NCBI GenBank assembly: GCA_050297015.1
Contig: JBNKRZ010000011.1
Span: 1 to 64,000 of the forward strand
Reading direction: 5' to 3'
DNA from: JACKJA01 sp050297015
GTDB taxonomy: Bacteria; Pseudomonadota; Alphaproteobacteria; Micavibrionales; Micavibrionaceae
DNA: 64,000 nucleotides
The notes under the pieces were generated by a model. The model had not been told where the DNA came from, did no database searches, and saw only the letters and a program-made list of their open reading frames with translations. The translations under genes and the position numbers were made by a program. Positions 16,388 through 25,136 of the stretch are shown here, piece after piece (position 1 is the first letter of the stretch; each line of letters opens with the position of its first letter).

Positions 16388-16942
16388 TCAGTTATTCAGG
16401 TCGCTATCGGTCCAGTATTTCGTGCCTTGCAACGTAACCTGAAGCGCAAGCCCACTTTCGGTGAGTTGGTAAACGCTCACGCCTGGCATAACATCGAGCG
16501 CGCCGCTCATCTCATCACCGGAAGTACCCGCCTTGGCCGCAGCATCCGCTTGCCCGGAGAAATCCCAACCCGATTTAACGAACTGGTCATAAGCTTTGCG
16601 GGTGTGGAATACGAACACCAAACGGTAATCCTTGATCCCGAGGCCAAGCCCTACGCCACCCGACGCCATCTTCATGAATGTTTCTGCGCCGCTGGCATTG
16701 CTATGCGCCACGCCGGAGCCATAAGCCGCCGAGACAAAAAAGACATTCACGCCGCCACTGGAAAAGACAGCATAGCCATCGGCACGGGCAATCGCATCGC
16801 GCGCGCTCGGCTGTTCCTTATACAGGCGCGCCAAGGTCTTTTGCGCCATATCACGAATTTCGGATTTCTCCCCCGCCGTATCGGCCCACGCCGCCACCGG
16901 CATAAAACAAACAACAGCAAGGGCAAATAATAAATGACGCAT
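16388..16942 (-). CDS. Exported SYLF (YSC84-like) domain protein
   Basis: A signal peptide (residues 1-20, ending AAWA) is followed by a SYLF domain. This family, named for SH3YL1 and YSC84, binds lipids or actin in eukaryotes and is common in bacterial envelopes with unknown role. Features: ARADGYAVFSSGGVNVFF, then the Gly-rich SGGVGLGLGIKDYRLVFVF. ATG 16942 has AAGGAG about 8 bases upstream; the frame is open to 16975. An isolated gene. Confidence 0.85.
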   Translation of the reverse strand: MRHLLFALAVVCFMPVAAWADTAGEKSEIRDMAQKTLARLYKEQPSARDAIARADGYAVFSSGGVNVFFVSAAYGSGVAHSNASGAETFMKMASGGVGLGLGIKDYRLVFVFHTRKAYDQFVKSGWDFSGQADAAAKAGTSGDEMSGALDVMPGVSVYQLTESGLALQVTLQGTKYWTDSDLNN

Positions 16943-17025
16943 AACGAAACTCCTTCTCCCAAGGGTGATGTGCATAAGGATGTTATAGCATTAGGGGGAC
17001 GGGAGGGGAAAGATGCTATTTTTTA

Positions 17026-17054
17026 TTGACATAATAATCACCCCTTGGTACAAG
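17026..17054 (+). promoter_or_regulatory. Candidate promoter, possible leaderless start
   Basis: TTGACA (17026-17031), 17-base spacer, TACAAG (17049-17054). Transcription would begin only about 7 bases further, at or next to the ATG at 17062. Since no Shine-Dalgarno is seen, the gene may have a leaderless mRNA. Confidence 0.4.
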
Positions 17055-17061
17055 CGCACAC

Positions 17062-17754
17062 ATGACACAAATCAACACAACACTCGATAAGCTACAAGCC
17101 GCCAACATTCGCTTGGGCGACACCATTTGCGGCTATTTCAGCGGCGACCACCCCGTTTCAACAATAGCGGGGACAGCAGCCGTCAATACAATTGTAAAAG
17201 ACTTACGAAACTTCTTTCATAGAAAGAAAGACATGCCTAAAACAGCTTTGACAAGCGATTCTGATAATAGCAGTGACCTCATAAAAACATTTGATTCTCT
17301 GGTGCGAAATCTTGGAAATTTTGCCAAACACGCAGACCGCCCTAACGATCCATTTATCCGGGCCAGCTATACTCCCATATATGCAATGATGTCTCTGCAC
17401 TGCACCACGATCGATTTCCAAAATTTTGCAGACGATCTCGTTGGACATGGTTTCGCCGATCTCCAAACCTGTCACGAAACCCCTGAGGGCATCGGTACAC
17501 GTACATTTTTATTGAGTGACATGTATCTAAACTTTACAAAAAATTTCTGGGAAGAACGTCAGAGAAAAGAGACAACAGCGGCTATTTTCAATGAAGCCGC
17601 GCCCCCCTCCACCCCTTCTTTGGAAAGCAAACAACGGGTTTTAGAAAAAATCATGGAATACGGTTTAAGAGAGCACAATGATCTCGAAGTGGGCGATGAT
17701 CTTGAACTTACAACTTCCGCAAAAGAAGCTCTTCCCAGATTTCTTCTTTACTGA
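17062..17754 (+). CDS. Hypothetical helical protein, 230 residues
   Basis: The protein begins MTQINTTLDKLQAANIRLGD, and a conserved-looking core contains LGNFAKHADRPNDPF and CTTIDFQNFADDL. The N-F-x-K-H-A-D pattern is seen in uncharacterised helical proteins of Proteobacteria, but I cannot name a family. No signal peptide or membrane segment. Ribosome site absent; see the promoter at 17026. Ends 3 bases before the tail of uvrB, which converges on it. Confidence 0.7.
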   Translation: MTQINTTLDKLQAANIRLGDTICGYFSGDHPVSTIAGTAAVNTIVKDLRNFFHRKKDMPKTALTSDSDNSSDLIKTFDSLVRNLGNFAKHADRPNDPFIRASYTPIYAMMSLHCTTIDFQNFADDLVGHGFADLQTCHETPEGIGTRTFLLSDMYLNFTKNFWEERQRKETTAAIFNEAAPPSTPSLESKQRVLEKIMEYGLREHNDLEVGDDLELTTSAKEALPRFLLY

Positions 17755-17757
17755 GTC

Positions 17758-19773
17758 TCACACCCCCAAATCCGCGGCTTCCAGTTTTTTAATTTCATCC
17801 CTGATCCGCGCGGCTTCTTCGAATTCGAGGTCGGCAGCGGCGGCGTGCATTTTATCCTCCAGCGCCTTGATGTGCTTTTTGAGCGCGGCGGGGTCGTGGA
17901 GCAATTCCTGCTGCCGGTCCGAAAGCGCCGCATAGCGCCGTACTTGCTCTTGCGCGGCGGGGCCGTACTCCGCCATAGCTTCCCCGATGGCCTTTTTGAC
18001 ACTTTCCGGGGTGATGCCATGCGCCGCATTATAAGCCATTTGCTTTTCCCGGCGGCGGGTGGTTTCAGCCAGCGCGGCCTTCATGCTGTCGGTTTCCTTA
18101 TCGGCATAGAGGATCGCCTTGGCCTCCACATTCCGCGCGGCGCGGCCAATGGTCTGGATCAGGGACGTGCGGCTGCGTAAATAGCCTTCCTTATCCGCAT
18201 CGAGGATACACACACGCATGCATTCGGGAATATCCAGCCCTTCCCGCAGCAGGTTAATCCCGATCAGCACATCAAACGTGCCCAGCCGGAGATCGCGGAT
18301 AATCTCAATCCGTTCCAGCGTGTCCACGTCGGAATGCATATAGCGCACCTTGACCCCGTTTTCGTCGAGATACTCGGTCAAATCCTCCGCCATGCGCTTG
18401 GTCAAAGTGGTCACAAGAACGCGCCCGCCCCGCCCGATCACATCGCGGCATTCGCGCATCAAATCATCCACCTGGTTCGTCACGGGCCGGATCTCAACAG
18501 GCGGGTCAATGAGCCCCGTCGGACGGACCACCTGCTCCGCAAAGACACCATCGGTGCGCTCTAGCTCCCACGGGCCGGGGGTCGCTGACACGAAAATGGT
18601 CTGCCCGCGCATCGCGTTCCATTCGTCGAATTTGAGGGGACGGTTATCCAGCGCCGCCGGCACGCGGAACCCATAATCCACCAGCGTGCTTTTACGGGCC
18701 CGGTCGCCGTTATACATGGCCCGCAATTGCGGCACCATGACATGGCTTTCGTCGAGGAACATAAGCGCATCATCGGGCAAATATTCGATCAAGGTAGGCG
18801 GCGGCTCACCGGGCGCACGACCCGTTAAATAGCGCGAATAGTTTTCAATCCCCTGACACATGCCCGTCGCCTCCAGCATTTCCAGATCGAATTGCGTGCG
18901 TTGATCCAATCTCTGAGCTTCAAGCAATTTATTCTGTGATTCCAGATCACTAAGCCGTGCTTTTAAATCTGTTTTTATCTGAGCTATCGCCTGTTTTATT
19001 GTAGGACCCGGCGTAACGTAATGCGAATTGGCGTAAATTCTGACCCCTTCCAGACGGTCAAAACGCGCCCCGGTGAGGGGGTCAAATTCCACGATCTCTT
19101 CCAGCTCATCCCCGAACAGCGAGAAGCGCCATGCCCGGTCATCCATGTGCGACGGGAACAGCTCCACCGTGTCACCGCGCACCCGAAACGCCCCCCGCGT
19201 AAAAGCGATGTCATTGCGGTTATATTGAAGCGCGACAAGATGCTGGATCAGCGCTTGGCGGTCGATGGTCTGCCCCTTGGTCAGGTCGAGGGTCATCGCC
19301 ATATAATCCTCTTTTGACCCGATACCGTAGATGCATGACACAGAAGCGACAATCACCACATCCCGCCGTTCGAACAGCGCCCGCGTCGCGGCGTGGCGCA
19401 TCCGGTCAATCTGCTCGTTGATGGAGCTATCCTTCTCAATAAACGTATCGGTGCGCGGAACGTAGGCCTCCGGCTGATAGTAATCATAGTACGATACAAA
19501 ATACTCAACCGCATTCTCCGGAAAGAACGCTTTCATCTCTCCATAAAGCTGCGCGGCGAGGGTCTTGTTCGGCGCAAGCACCAGTGCCGGGCGCTGTGTC
19601 TCCTGTATGATTTGCGCCATCGTGAAGGTCTTTCCCGACCCCGTGACGCCAAGAAGCACCTGATCGGTGAGGCCATCGCCCAGCCCGCCGACAAGCTGCG
19701 CAATCGCCCCCGGCTGATCCCCCGCGGGCTGGAACTCTGAATGGATTTTGAAGGGTTGGCTCTCGTCAGTCAT
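17758..19773 (-). CDS. uvrB: Excinuclease ABC subunit B
   Basis: DNA-damage recognition helicase of nucleotide excision repair: loads with UvrA, verifies the lesion and recruits UvrC. 671 residues, full family length. Walker A is GVTGSGKT (42-49), the beta-hairpin region is YYDYYQPEAYVP, and helicase motif VI is QTIGRAARN. The C-terminal UVR domain (LEDKMHAAAADLEFEEAARI) that binds UvrC is complete. The Shine-Dalgarno is weak (AGGTC just before the ATG). Divergent from the thioredoxin-NHL gene. Confidence 0.98.
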   Translation of the reverse strand: MTDESQPFKIHSEFQPAGDQPGAIAQLVGGLGDGLTDQVLLGVTGSGKTFTMAQIIQETQRPALVLAPNKTLAAQLYGEMKAFFPENAVEYFVSYYDYYQPEAYVPRTDTFIEKDSSINEQIDRMRHAATRALFERRDVVIVASVSCIYGIGSKEDYMAMTLDLTKGQTIDRQALIQHLVALQYNRNDIAFTRGAFRVRGDTVELFPSHMDDRAWRFSLFGDELEEIVEFDPLTGARFDRLEGVRIYANSHYVTPGPTIKQAIAQIKTDLKARLSDLESQNKLLEAQRLDQRTQFDLEMLEATGMCQGIENYSRYLTGRAPGEPPPTLIEYLPDDALMFLDESHVMVPQLRAMYNGDRARKSTLVDYGFRVPAALDNRPLKFDEWNAMRGQTIFVSATPGPWELERTDGVFAEQVVRPTGLIDPPVEIRPVTNQVDDLMRECRDVIGRGGRVLVTTLTKRMAEDLTEYLDENGVKVRYMHSDVDTLERIEIIRDLRLGTFDVLIGINLLREGLDIPECMRVCILDADKEGYLRSRTSLIQTIGRAARNVEAKAILYADKETDSMKAALAETTRRREKQMAYNAAHGITPESVKKAIGEAMAEYGPAAQEQVRRYAALSDRQQELLHDPAALKKHIKALEDKMHAAAADLEFEEAARIRDEIKKLEAADLGV

Positions 19774-19839
19774 GACCTATATATATTACGAGTAAGGATT
19801 TTTTGTAACCCCTGACAATCATTTTCAAACGAGGCTTTT

Positions 19840-21306
19840 ATGCGGTTTTTGACACTGGCTTTAACAACGATACTGGCGATGACGATGTTTCCTTTTACGG
19901 CACAGGCAAAAGACAATCACGCCCTGCTCCTCGCGGGCGGGGCGGGCGGCTGGCTCAATGTCACGCGCCCCGTCACGGCTGACGATATGAAAGGCCGCGT
20001 CCTCCTGCTCGATTTCTGGACCTATGGCTGTATTAACTGTATGCAGATCATTCCCGATCTGGAATATCTCGAACACAAATTCGGCGATAAGCTTTTGGTG
20101 ATTGGCGTACACTCAGCCAAGTTCAGCGGCGAGAGCGGCAACGCCCGTATAGAATCCGCAGCCAGGCGCTTTGGCCTCAAACATCCCGTTATCAACGATT
20201 CCGACTTCGCCATTTGGAAGTCGTTCGGCGTGCGCGCATGGCCGTCTCTTATTTTGCTGGGGCCGGACGGGAAAGAAATCGCCCGCTATAGCGGCGAAGG
20301 TCACCGCGCAGAACTCGAACGCGCTATAGAAAAAGCCACAAAAACGCTCACCGCCTCTAGCTCACTGAGCGGGCTAATCGCCGATGATACAAATAAAGCG
20401 CCCCTATCCTTTCCGGCGCGTTTAGCTTACGGCAACGATCAACTCTGGATCGCGGATTCCGGACACAACCGTATTCTCGGCATTGATCCGGCCACGAGAG
20501 ATATCAAAACCACCATTGCCGCCACCCCCGCATTCAACAATCCGCGAGGAATGACGCTCGTCGGCCATACGCTCTATATCGCGGATACGGGCAACCATCT
20601 CCTGCGCGCCGCCGACATTGAAACCGGAAATGTCACAACGCTGGCCGGAACCGGAGAACGCGGCCACAGGCTACGAGATGGGAAAGCTGTCACAGCCGTC
20701 GATAGCGCTCTGGCCTCCCCGTGGGATGTCGAGCTGATGGCCGATGGGAACACGCTCGCCATAGCCAATGCCGGGACGCACCAGATTTTCGGCTATGATA
20801 TCAAGGCCAAGACGTTGCACCTGCTGGCCGGAAACGGCTATGAAGCCATCGACGACGGCGAAGCGGCACGCGCGGCGCTGGCGCAACCGAGCGGCCTGTC
20901 TCGCGCGCCGGACGGCACACTGTTCTTCGCCGATGCGGAGAGCTCCTCCCTGCGGGCTTTGACACCGAACGGCGATGTAAAAACCCTGATCGGTACGGGA
21001 CTGTTCGATTTCGGCCATAAGGACGGCCGCTACCCGCAAGCGCAACTGCAACACGCCCAAGGGCTTTTCGCCGGAGAGAGCCGCATCCTGATCGCCGATA
21101 CGTATAACAATGCCATCCGCATCTATGACCGGAACAGTGGAGAGTTAACAACGGTGAAGCTAACAGACGGTGCGCTGGCCGAGCCGGGCGATATCTTGCG
21201 GGTGGGCGAGACGCTCTATGTCGCCGACACGAACCATCACGCTCTTAAGAAAATTGACTTGGCAACGGGAGAAACCAAAGAAATACCACTCAAAACGGCG
21301 CCATAA
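19840..21306 (+). CDS. Periplasmic thioredoxin-like and NHL-repeat protein
   Basis: A signal peptide (about residues 1-23, ending AQA) precedes a thioredoxin-like domain with the active site WTYGCINCMQ (CxxC as CINC). After about residue 180 come several NHL-type beta-propeller repeats such as LWIADSGHNRILGID and LYIADTGNHLLRAAD. The order matches NHLRC2-like proteins. It probably acts in periplasmic thiol-disulfide chemistry, with the propeller as a binding platform; substrate unknown. GAGG lies before the ATG. Tail overlaps the converging gene at 21290 by 17 bases. Confidence 0.9.
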   Translation: MRFLTLALTTILAMTMFPFTAQAKDNHALLLAGGAGGWLNVTRPVTADDMKGRVLLLDFWTYGCINCMQIIPDLEYLEHKFGDKLLVIGVHSAKFSGESGNARIESAARRFGLKHPVINDSDFAIWKSFGVRAWPSLILLGPDGKEIARYSGEGHRAELERAIEKATKTLTASSSLSGLIADDTNKAPLSFPARLAYGNDQLWIADSGHNRILGIDPATRDIKTTIAATPAFNNPRGMTLVGHTLYIADTGNHLLRAADIETGNVTTLAGTGERGHRLRDGKAVTAVDSALASPWDVELMADGNTLAIANAGTHQIFGYDIKAKTLHLLAGNGYEAIDDGEAARAALAQPSGLSRAPDGTLFFADAESSSLRALTPNGDVKTLIGTGLFDFGHKDGRYPQAQLQHAQGLFAGESRILIADTYNNAIRIYDRNSGELTTVKLTDGALAEPGDILRVGETLYVADTNHHALKKIDLATGETKEIPLKTAP

Positions 21307-21799
21307 AAAAGCGTTCGACAAAATCACGGTGTTCGAGATTTTCACCCTTCGTCCACGTTTGAAAAGCTTTCCGAGAAACATCACCGTTCACAAAACCATC
21401 GCGAACGATATCTCGCAAAAGCGCCCTAATTTCTTTGGCTTCCGGCGGCAAAGCGTCATGCTGCATCCCCATAGCTGCATACAAAATGGGTTTATTTTCA
21501 TTATTTTTGGCAAAATCCAGACAATCCAGAAGATATTCCCAATGGTCTACAAAATCATCATCCGCCGGCAGCTCATTCATGACTGACAAACAAGCCTGTG
21601 CAATCCGGTTTTCGCCGTCTGCCGTATCACGGTTGCACCAGATTTTATGAGACACATCACGCAAGGAAGGCGGCAAAACACCCCGAACCATATCTCCGGC
21701 TTGCTTTTCACGGACAGCATCATCAAGCGCCTGCCGGATTTCATTCTTCCAGCGCATCATATCCCAGTCATTTTTTAAATCTTTGAATTGCCGACTCAT
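21290..21799 (-). CDS. Hypothetical protein, 169 residues
   Basis: I do not recognise this protein. It is charged, Trp-rich (DWDMMRWKNE, DHWEYLLD), helical and without a signal peptide. It converges on the thioredoxin-NHL gene with a short tail overlap and is preceded by a repeat-rich gap of about 430 bases. The ribosome site is poor. Confidence 0.6.
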   Translation of the reverse strand: MSRQFKDLKNDWDMMRWKNEIRQALDDAVREKQAGDMVRGVLPPSLRDVSHKIWCNRDTADGENRIAQACLSVMNELPADDDFVDHWEYLLDCLDFAKNNENKPILYAAMGMQHDALPPEAKEIRALLRDIVRDGFVNGDVSRKAFQTWTKGENLEHRDFVERFFMAPF

Positions 21800-21874
21800 A
21801 AAATACGCTCAATTCGTTTTACATAAACCAAGCAATATTATAAAGGGGAAATATATGCTTGGCAAATTTACAGC

Positions 21875-22001
21875 TATAATCGTTTTGCTTTATTTTTGCA
21901 CAAGGCATGAGAAGGATGAAAAAGCTTTGCGGTCTTTTCTTTTTTTTTCTCGGCACCCTTTGCGTGACCGAAGTGCGAAGTACGTGCACAAAAACCGTCA
22001 T
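21875..22001. repeat. Diverged palindromic element with a 40-base block shared with 63960
   Basis: The left part (tataatcgttttgcttta and on) resembles the left arm at 7511. The right part 21962-22001 (starts cgtgaccgaagtgcgaag, ends accgtcatc) matches 63960-63999 at all but one base. Its inner word cgaagtgcgaagcacg also occurs at 23787. Together with the next elements it fills most of the 21800-22231 gap, in which I see no gene. Confidence 0.65.
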
Positions 22002-22063
22002 CGCCTGAATTCACGAAGAGAATTCTAGGGCGATCCATACAATCAAACAGATAATCACCATAG

Positions 22064-22100
22064 ATTCCCTTAGAATTTGTTTTCAACAAATTCAGGGAAT
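22064..22100. repeat. Palindrome, 16-base arms
   Basis: attcccttagaatttgtt (22064-22081) and aacaaattcagggaat (22085-22100) are inverted copies with one or two base differences and a tiny loop. A smaller inverted repeat (cctgaattc/gaattctagg, about 22003-22030) precedes it. One of several different palindromes stacked in this gap. Confidence 0.65.
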
Positions 22101-22117
22101 GACGACCTCACTACAAT

Positions 22118-22180
22118 CGTCATTGCGAGAATCGCAGCGACGAAGCAATCCAGAAAGTTTTCTTTTAGCTCTGGATTCCC
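22118..22180. repeat. Half copy of the cattgcgag palindromic repeat
   Basis: Starts cgtcattgcgaga and contains gacgaagcaatccagaaag and a return ctggatt, as in the full copies at 23765 and 44807. The closing ctcgcaatgacg arm is missing, so this copy looks truncated. Confidence 0.65.
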
Positions 22181-22231
22181 CCCCTTCTTATTAAATGTTC
22201 TTCCACCTGCTCCGGCTCCGACAGGGATGCA

Positions 22232-23740
22232 TTAGCCCTTCGGCTTCAAGGTCGGGAAACAAATCACATCGCGGATATTGGACGCATCGGTCAGGAGCAT
22301 CGTCAGGCGGTCAACGCCCATGCCCCAGCCGCCCGTCGGCGGCAAACCGTATTCCAACGCTGTAACGAAATCTTCATCCAGCATTTGCGCCTCTTCATCA
22401 CCGGCCTCGCGCGCAGCAACCTGCCCCGCAAAACGGCGGCGTTGCTCAGTCGGATCATTCAGCTCCGTATAGCCGTTACCGATTTCCCACGTATTGATGA
22501 AGGTCTCAAAACGCTCCGTCAGGCGCGGATTGTCGCGGTGCACTTTGGCCAGCGGTGAAATATCCAGCGGATGATCGGTCACGTGAATCGGCTGGATCAA
22601 CCCCGGTTCGACCTGTTCTTCAAACACGGCTTCAAGAATTTGGCCCCAGTTCGCCTTCGGATCGACGCTGATCCCCAGATCGTCAGCAGCCTTGCGGGCC
22701 TCGTCCGCTGTCTCAAAGCGCAGGAAGTCTATATCAGTTTCCTCAGCCACCAGTTCAACCATCGATTTGCGCGGCCACGGCCCGGTGAAGTCGATTTCAA
22801 AATCACCGTACGGAATTTTCAAACTGCCATGCACTTCCAGCACAACAGAGCGGATCAGCGCCTCAACCATATCCATCACGTCGTAGTAATCAAAGCCCGT
22901 GTGATAGGCCTCGACCATTGTGAATTCCGGATTGTGGCGCGGAGAAATCCCCTCGTTACGGAAGTTACGGCCAATCTCGTAGACGCTGTCGGCAAACCCG
23001 CCGACGATCAGGCGCTTCAAATATAACTCCGGCGCGACACGCAAGTAAAAATCGGTATCCAGCGCGTTGTGGTGCGTAACAAACGGCTTGGCCGTCGCCC
23101 CGCCCATAATCGGGTGCAGGATCGGCGTTTCGACCTCCAGCGCCCCTTGCCCGTCAAGAAAGCTGCGGATCGCCCGCACGATTTTGGACCGCGACCGGAG
23201 CGTCTGTTTCGCATGATCGTTCATAATCAGGTCGAGGTAACGCTGGCGGTAGCGCTGTTCGATATCCGTCAGGCCATGATATTTTTCCGGCAGCGGCAAC
23301 AGCGATTTTGTCAGCATCACAACATCCGTGACTTTTACGGATAGCTCCCCGCGCGGCGTGCGGCGGATCGTGCCGTGCGCGCCGACGATATCGCCAATAT
23401 CAAAGGTTTTGAGCTTTTCCAGCTCTTCTTCGCTCATGTTTTCCTTGTGGCAGAAAATCTGGATTTTACCGCTCGCATCGTGCAGATCGACAAACATGCC
23501 GTTATTCCGCATCGCACGGATACGGCCGGCGACGGCGACTTGATCTTCCGTCTCCACGCCATCCTCCAGTTCGGCATACGTCGCCTGCAAACAAGCAGCA
23601 AGATGAGAGCGCTCGAATTTGTGCGGATACGGATTAACACCGGCCTCTTCCAGCATCTTCAGCTTGGCCAGCTTCGCCTCACGCGGGTCCGTTGCTGAAG
23701 CTTCTGAAGTCTGGTTATTTTGTGCCGGTTGTTGTGTCAT
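22232..23740 (-). CDS. lysS: Lysyl-tRNA synthetase, class II
   Basis: Charges tRNA-Lys. An N-terminal OB-fold anticodon-binding domain (about residues 55-160, VAVAGRIRAMRNNG) precedes the class II core: motif 2 is in VYEIGRNFRNEGIS followed by HNPEFTMVE, and motif 3 in GWGMGVDRL. The start is ATG 23740 (MTQQPAQNN) with AGAGGATAAA just before it, giving 502 residues, the usual length. The frame stays open to 23905 only because it runs through a palindromic repeat (23765-23894), whose translation is not part of LysRS. The repeat lies just 24 bases before the start codon and so within the leader or promoter. Confidence 0.96.
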   Translation of the reverse strand: MTQQPAQNNQTSEASATDPREAKLAKLKMLEEAGVNPYPHKFERSHLAACLQATYAELEDGVETEDQVAVAGRIRAMRNNGMFVDLHDASGKIQIFCHKENMSEEELEKLKTFDIGDIVGAHGTIRRTPRGELSVKVTDVVMLTKSLLPLPEKYHGLTDIEQRYRQRYLDLIMNDHAKQTLRSRSKIVRAIRSFLDGQGALEVETPILHPIMGGATAKPFVTHHNALDTDFYLRVAPELYLKRLIVGGFADSVYEIGRNFRNEGISPRHNPEFTMVEAYHTGFDYYDVMDMVEALIRSVVLEVHGSLKIPYGDFEIDFTGPWPRKSMVELVAEETDIDFLRFETADEARKAADDLGISVDPKANWGQILEAVFEEQVEPGLIQPIHVTDHPLDISPLAKVHRDNPRLTERFETFINTWEIGNGYTELNDPTEQRRRFAGQVAAREAGDEEAQMLDEDFVTALEYGLPPTGGWGMGVDRLTMLLTDASNIRDVICFPTLKPKG

Positions 23741-23764
23741 TTTATCCTCTTTGTGTTCTTTTTT

Positions 23765-23894
23765 CGTCATTGCGAGCGCCCCGTCCCGAAGTGCGAAGCA
23801 CGTGGGGCGCCTCTTTAATAAGAGAGCGCGGCAATCCAGAGCTAAAAGGAAACTTTCTGGATTGCTTCGTCGGCTACGCCTTCTCGCAATGACG
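23765..23894. repeat. Full cattgcgag palindromic repeat upstream of lysS
   Basis: 130 bases from cgtcattgcgag to ctcgcaatgacg. Contains the shared words gagagcgcggcaatccag, ctggattgcttcgtc and cgaagtgcgaagcacg. Inner parts form further hairpins (gccccgtcccgaag around an inner cacgtggggc). Same family as 42288, 44807 and 62178. Confidence 0.85.
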
Positions 23895-23947
23895 GCATTA
23901 CGCAATTATCGGATGATCCTTACCTGATTTCATGCCATAATGGAAGG

Positions 23948-24700
23948 ATGAAATGCCTTGTACGCAGCTATACCAGCCCTTTTTGTCATTCTGAGCAAAG
24001 CGAAGAATCTTTTAACACGTCTAAAGATCCTTCGGCCTACGGCCTCAGGATGACAGGGGAGAGCGGCAATGCCATCTGGTTTGTCCTGATCGCGGTTGTC
24101 TTAATGGCGGCCCTGACGATGACCATCACCCGTTCATCCGACACCACGGAGCAAAGCGGCAATACCGAACAGCTGCGCGTTCAGGCCAGCACCATCCTGC
24201 GCTATGCCCAAAGCATCGAACATGCCATAGACCAAATGACCATGCGCGGGATCAGCGAATCCGACCTGTGTTTTGACGCAACAGGCTGGGGCCATAGCGA
24301 CTATGACTACGCCGACTGCGGCACCGATGAAAACAAGCTCTTCGATCCGGCGGGCGCGGGATTGAGTTACAAAGTTTTAAACGGCGTCACAGCCATGGAA
24401 TTCAGCGGCAGCCACGCTATACAAGACGTTGAAACAACGGCCAATGACCTGATTTTTCAAGCGGAAGTATCACGAACGCTATGCATGGAACTTAACGACC
24501 TCCTCGGCATCACGAATGCCGCCAGCGACGCGCAGGAAGACGACGCGGCGCTCATAACCCGTTTTACGGGAACTTTCACATCCGCCGCCGGAGATAACAT
24601 CATCGGCAACGATGCCGCCGTGTTCGCAGGGGAGCGTTCCGCCTGCCGCAAAGATGCCGCCGGGGATTACTATTTCTATCACGTGCTGATCGCGCGTTAA
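23948..24700 (+). CDS. Pilin-like membrane-anchored protein with repeat-derived N-terminus
   Basis: A single membrane helix (GNAIWFVLIAVVLMAALTMT) lies near the N-terminus, followed by an exported domain with five or more Cys. This layout is like type IV pilin-like proteins of Alphaproteobacteria that start with a few residues and then GNA plus a hydrophobic helix. Residues 13-36 are encoded by a 72-base palindromic repeat (23984-24055). Removing it leaves MKCLVRSYTSPF directly before GESGNA, a sensible short N-terminus, so I keep the start at 23948. The alternative ATG at 24050 lies within the repeat. Partner genes unknown. Confidence 0.7.
   Translation: MKCLVRSYTSPFCHSEQSEESFNTSKDPSAYGLRMTGESGNAIWFVLIAVVLMAALTMTITRSSDTTEQSGNTEQLRVQASTILRYAQSIEHAIDQMTMRGISESDLCFDATGWGHSDYDYADCGTDENKLFDPAGAGLSYKVLNGVTAMEFSGSHAIQDVETTANDLIFQAEVSRTLCMELNDLLGITNAASDAQEDDAALITRFTGTFTSAAGDNIIGNDAAVFAGERSACRKDAAGDYYFYHVLIAR
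23984..24055. repeat. 72-base palindromic repeat within the pilin-like gene
   Basis: Begins tgtcattctgagc and ends cctcaggatgaca, with ttcggcctacggcc within. The length is exactly 24 codons. This tgtcattctgag/ctcaggatgaca type is a different family from the cattgcgag repeats. It is translated as CHSEQSEESF and onwards. Confidence 0.8.
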
Positions 24701-24791
24701 TGCGCTTTCGAGAGCGCCAATTTCATACCCAGCGCTACAAAAAATGCGCCGAATGTCCGGCAATGTATTCCATGTTACTCCTTTCCCATCA

Positions 24792-25136
24792 TCACGACGC
24801 ACAGTCTATACAAGTCGGCACCGCCGGATCAAGTTTCAGCCGCGCGGCGGCGATTTCCTCATCACATTTCACGCAATAGCCGTAATCGCCCTCCCCCATG
24901 CGTTTGAGGGCCGCATCAATGCGCTGACGTTCTACCGCCCGCCGCCGTTCAACATCTTTGGCCATTTCCTGTTGTTGCATAGCATCCATCCGCGACAAGC
25001 GCCCCTGCAATGTCTGGTCCAGCTCCACCGTATCGCGGCTTTCCTTTGAAATCGCGCTCAGGCGCGCCAACTCTGCTTTTTTATCCAGCAAAACCTTGCG
25101 CAAGCTTTTTACGTCTATATCACAGCGTTCAGTCAT
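24792..25136 (-). CDS. DksA/TraR-type zinc-finger protein
   Basis: 114 residues: an N-terminal coiled coil followed by a C4 zinc finger, CVKC...CIDC, spaced by 18 residues as in DksA/TraR proteins, which bind RNA polymerase through its secondary channel. ATG 25136 overlaps the stop of the upstream antiporter gene by 8 bases, so translation is probably coupled. The DxxDxA tip residues of true DksA are not evident, so a direct stringent-response role is not certain. Confidence 0.88.
   Translation of the reverse strand: MTERCDIDVKSLRKVLLDKKAELARLSAISKESRDTVELDQTLQGRLSRMDAMQQQEMAKDVERRRAVERQRIDAALKRMGEGDYGYCVKCDEEIAAARLKLDPAVPTCIDCAS

Noticed and set aside
21800..22231. Possible CRISPR array in the repeat-rich gap
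   Set aside because: The repeats are different palindromes without regular spacing or spacers, and no cas genes are near.
23741..23905. N-terminal extension of LysRS by 55 residues
   Set aside because: The extension is the translated palindromic repeat, and a good ribosome site precedes the ATG at 23740.
24702..24717. Hairpin gcgct/agcgc after the pilin-like gene as terminator
   Set aside because: Only five base pairs and no T-run follows.
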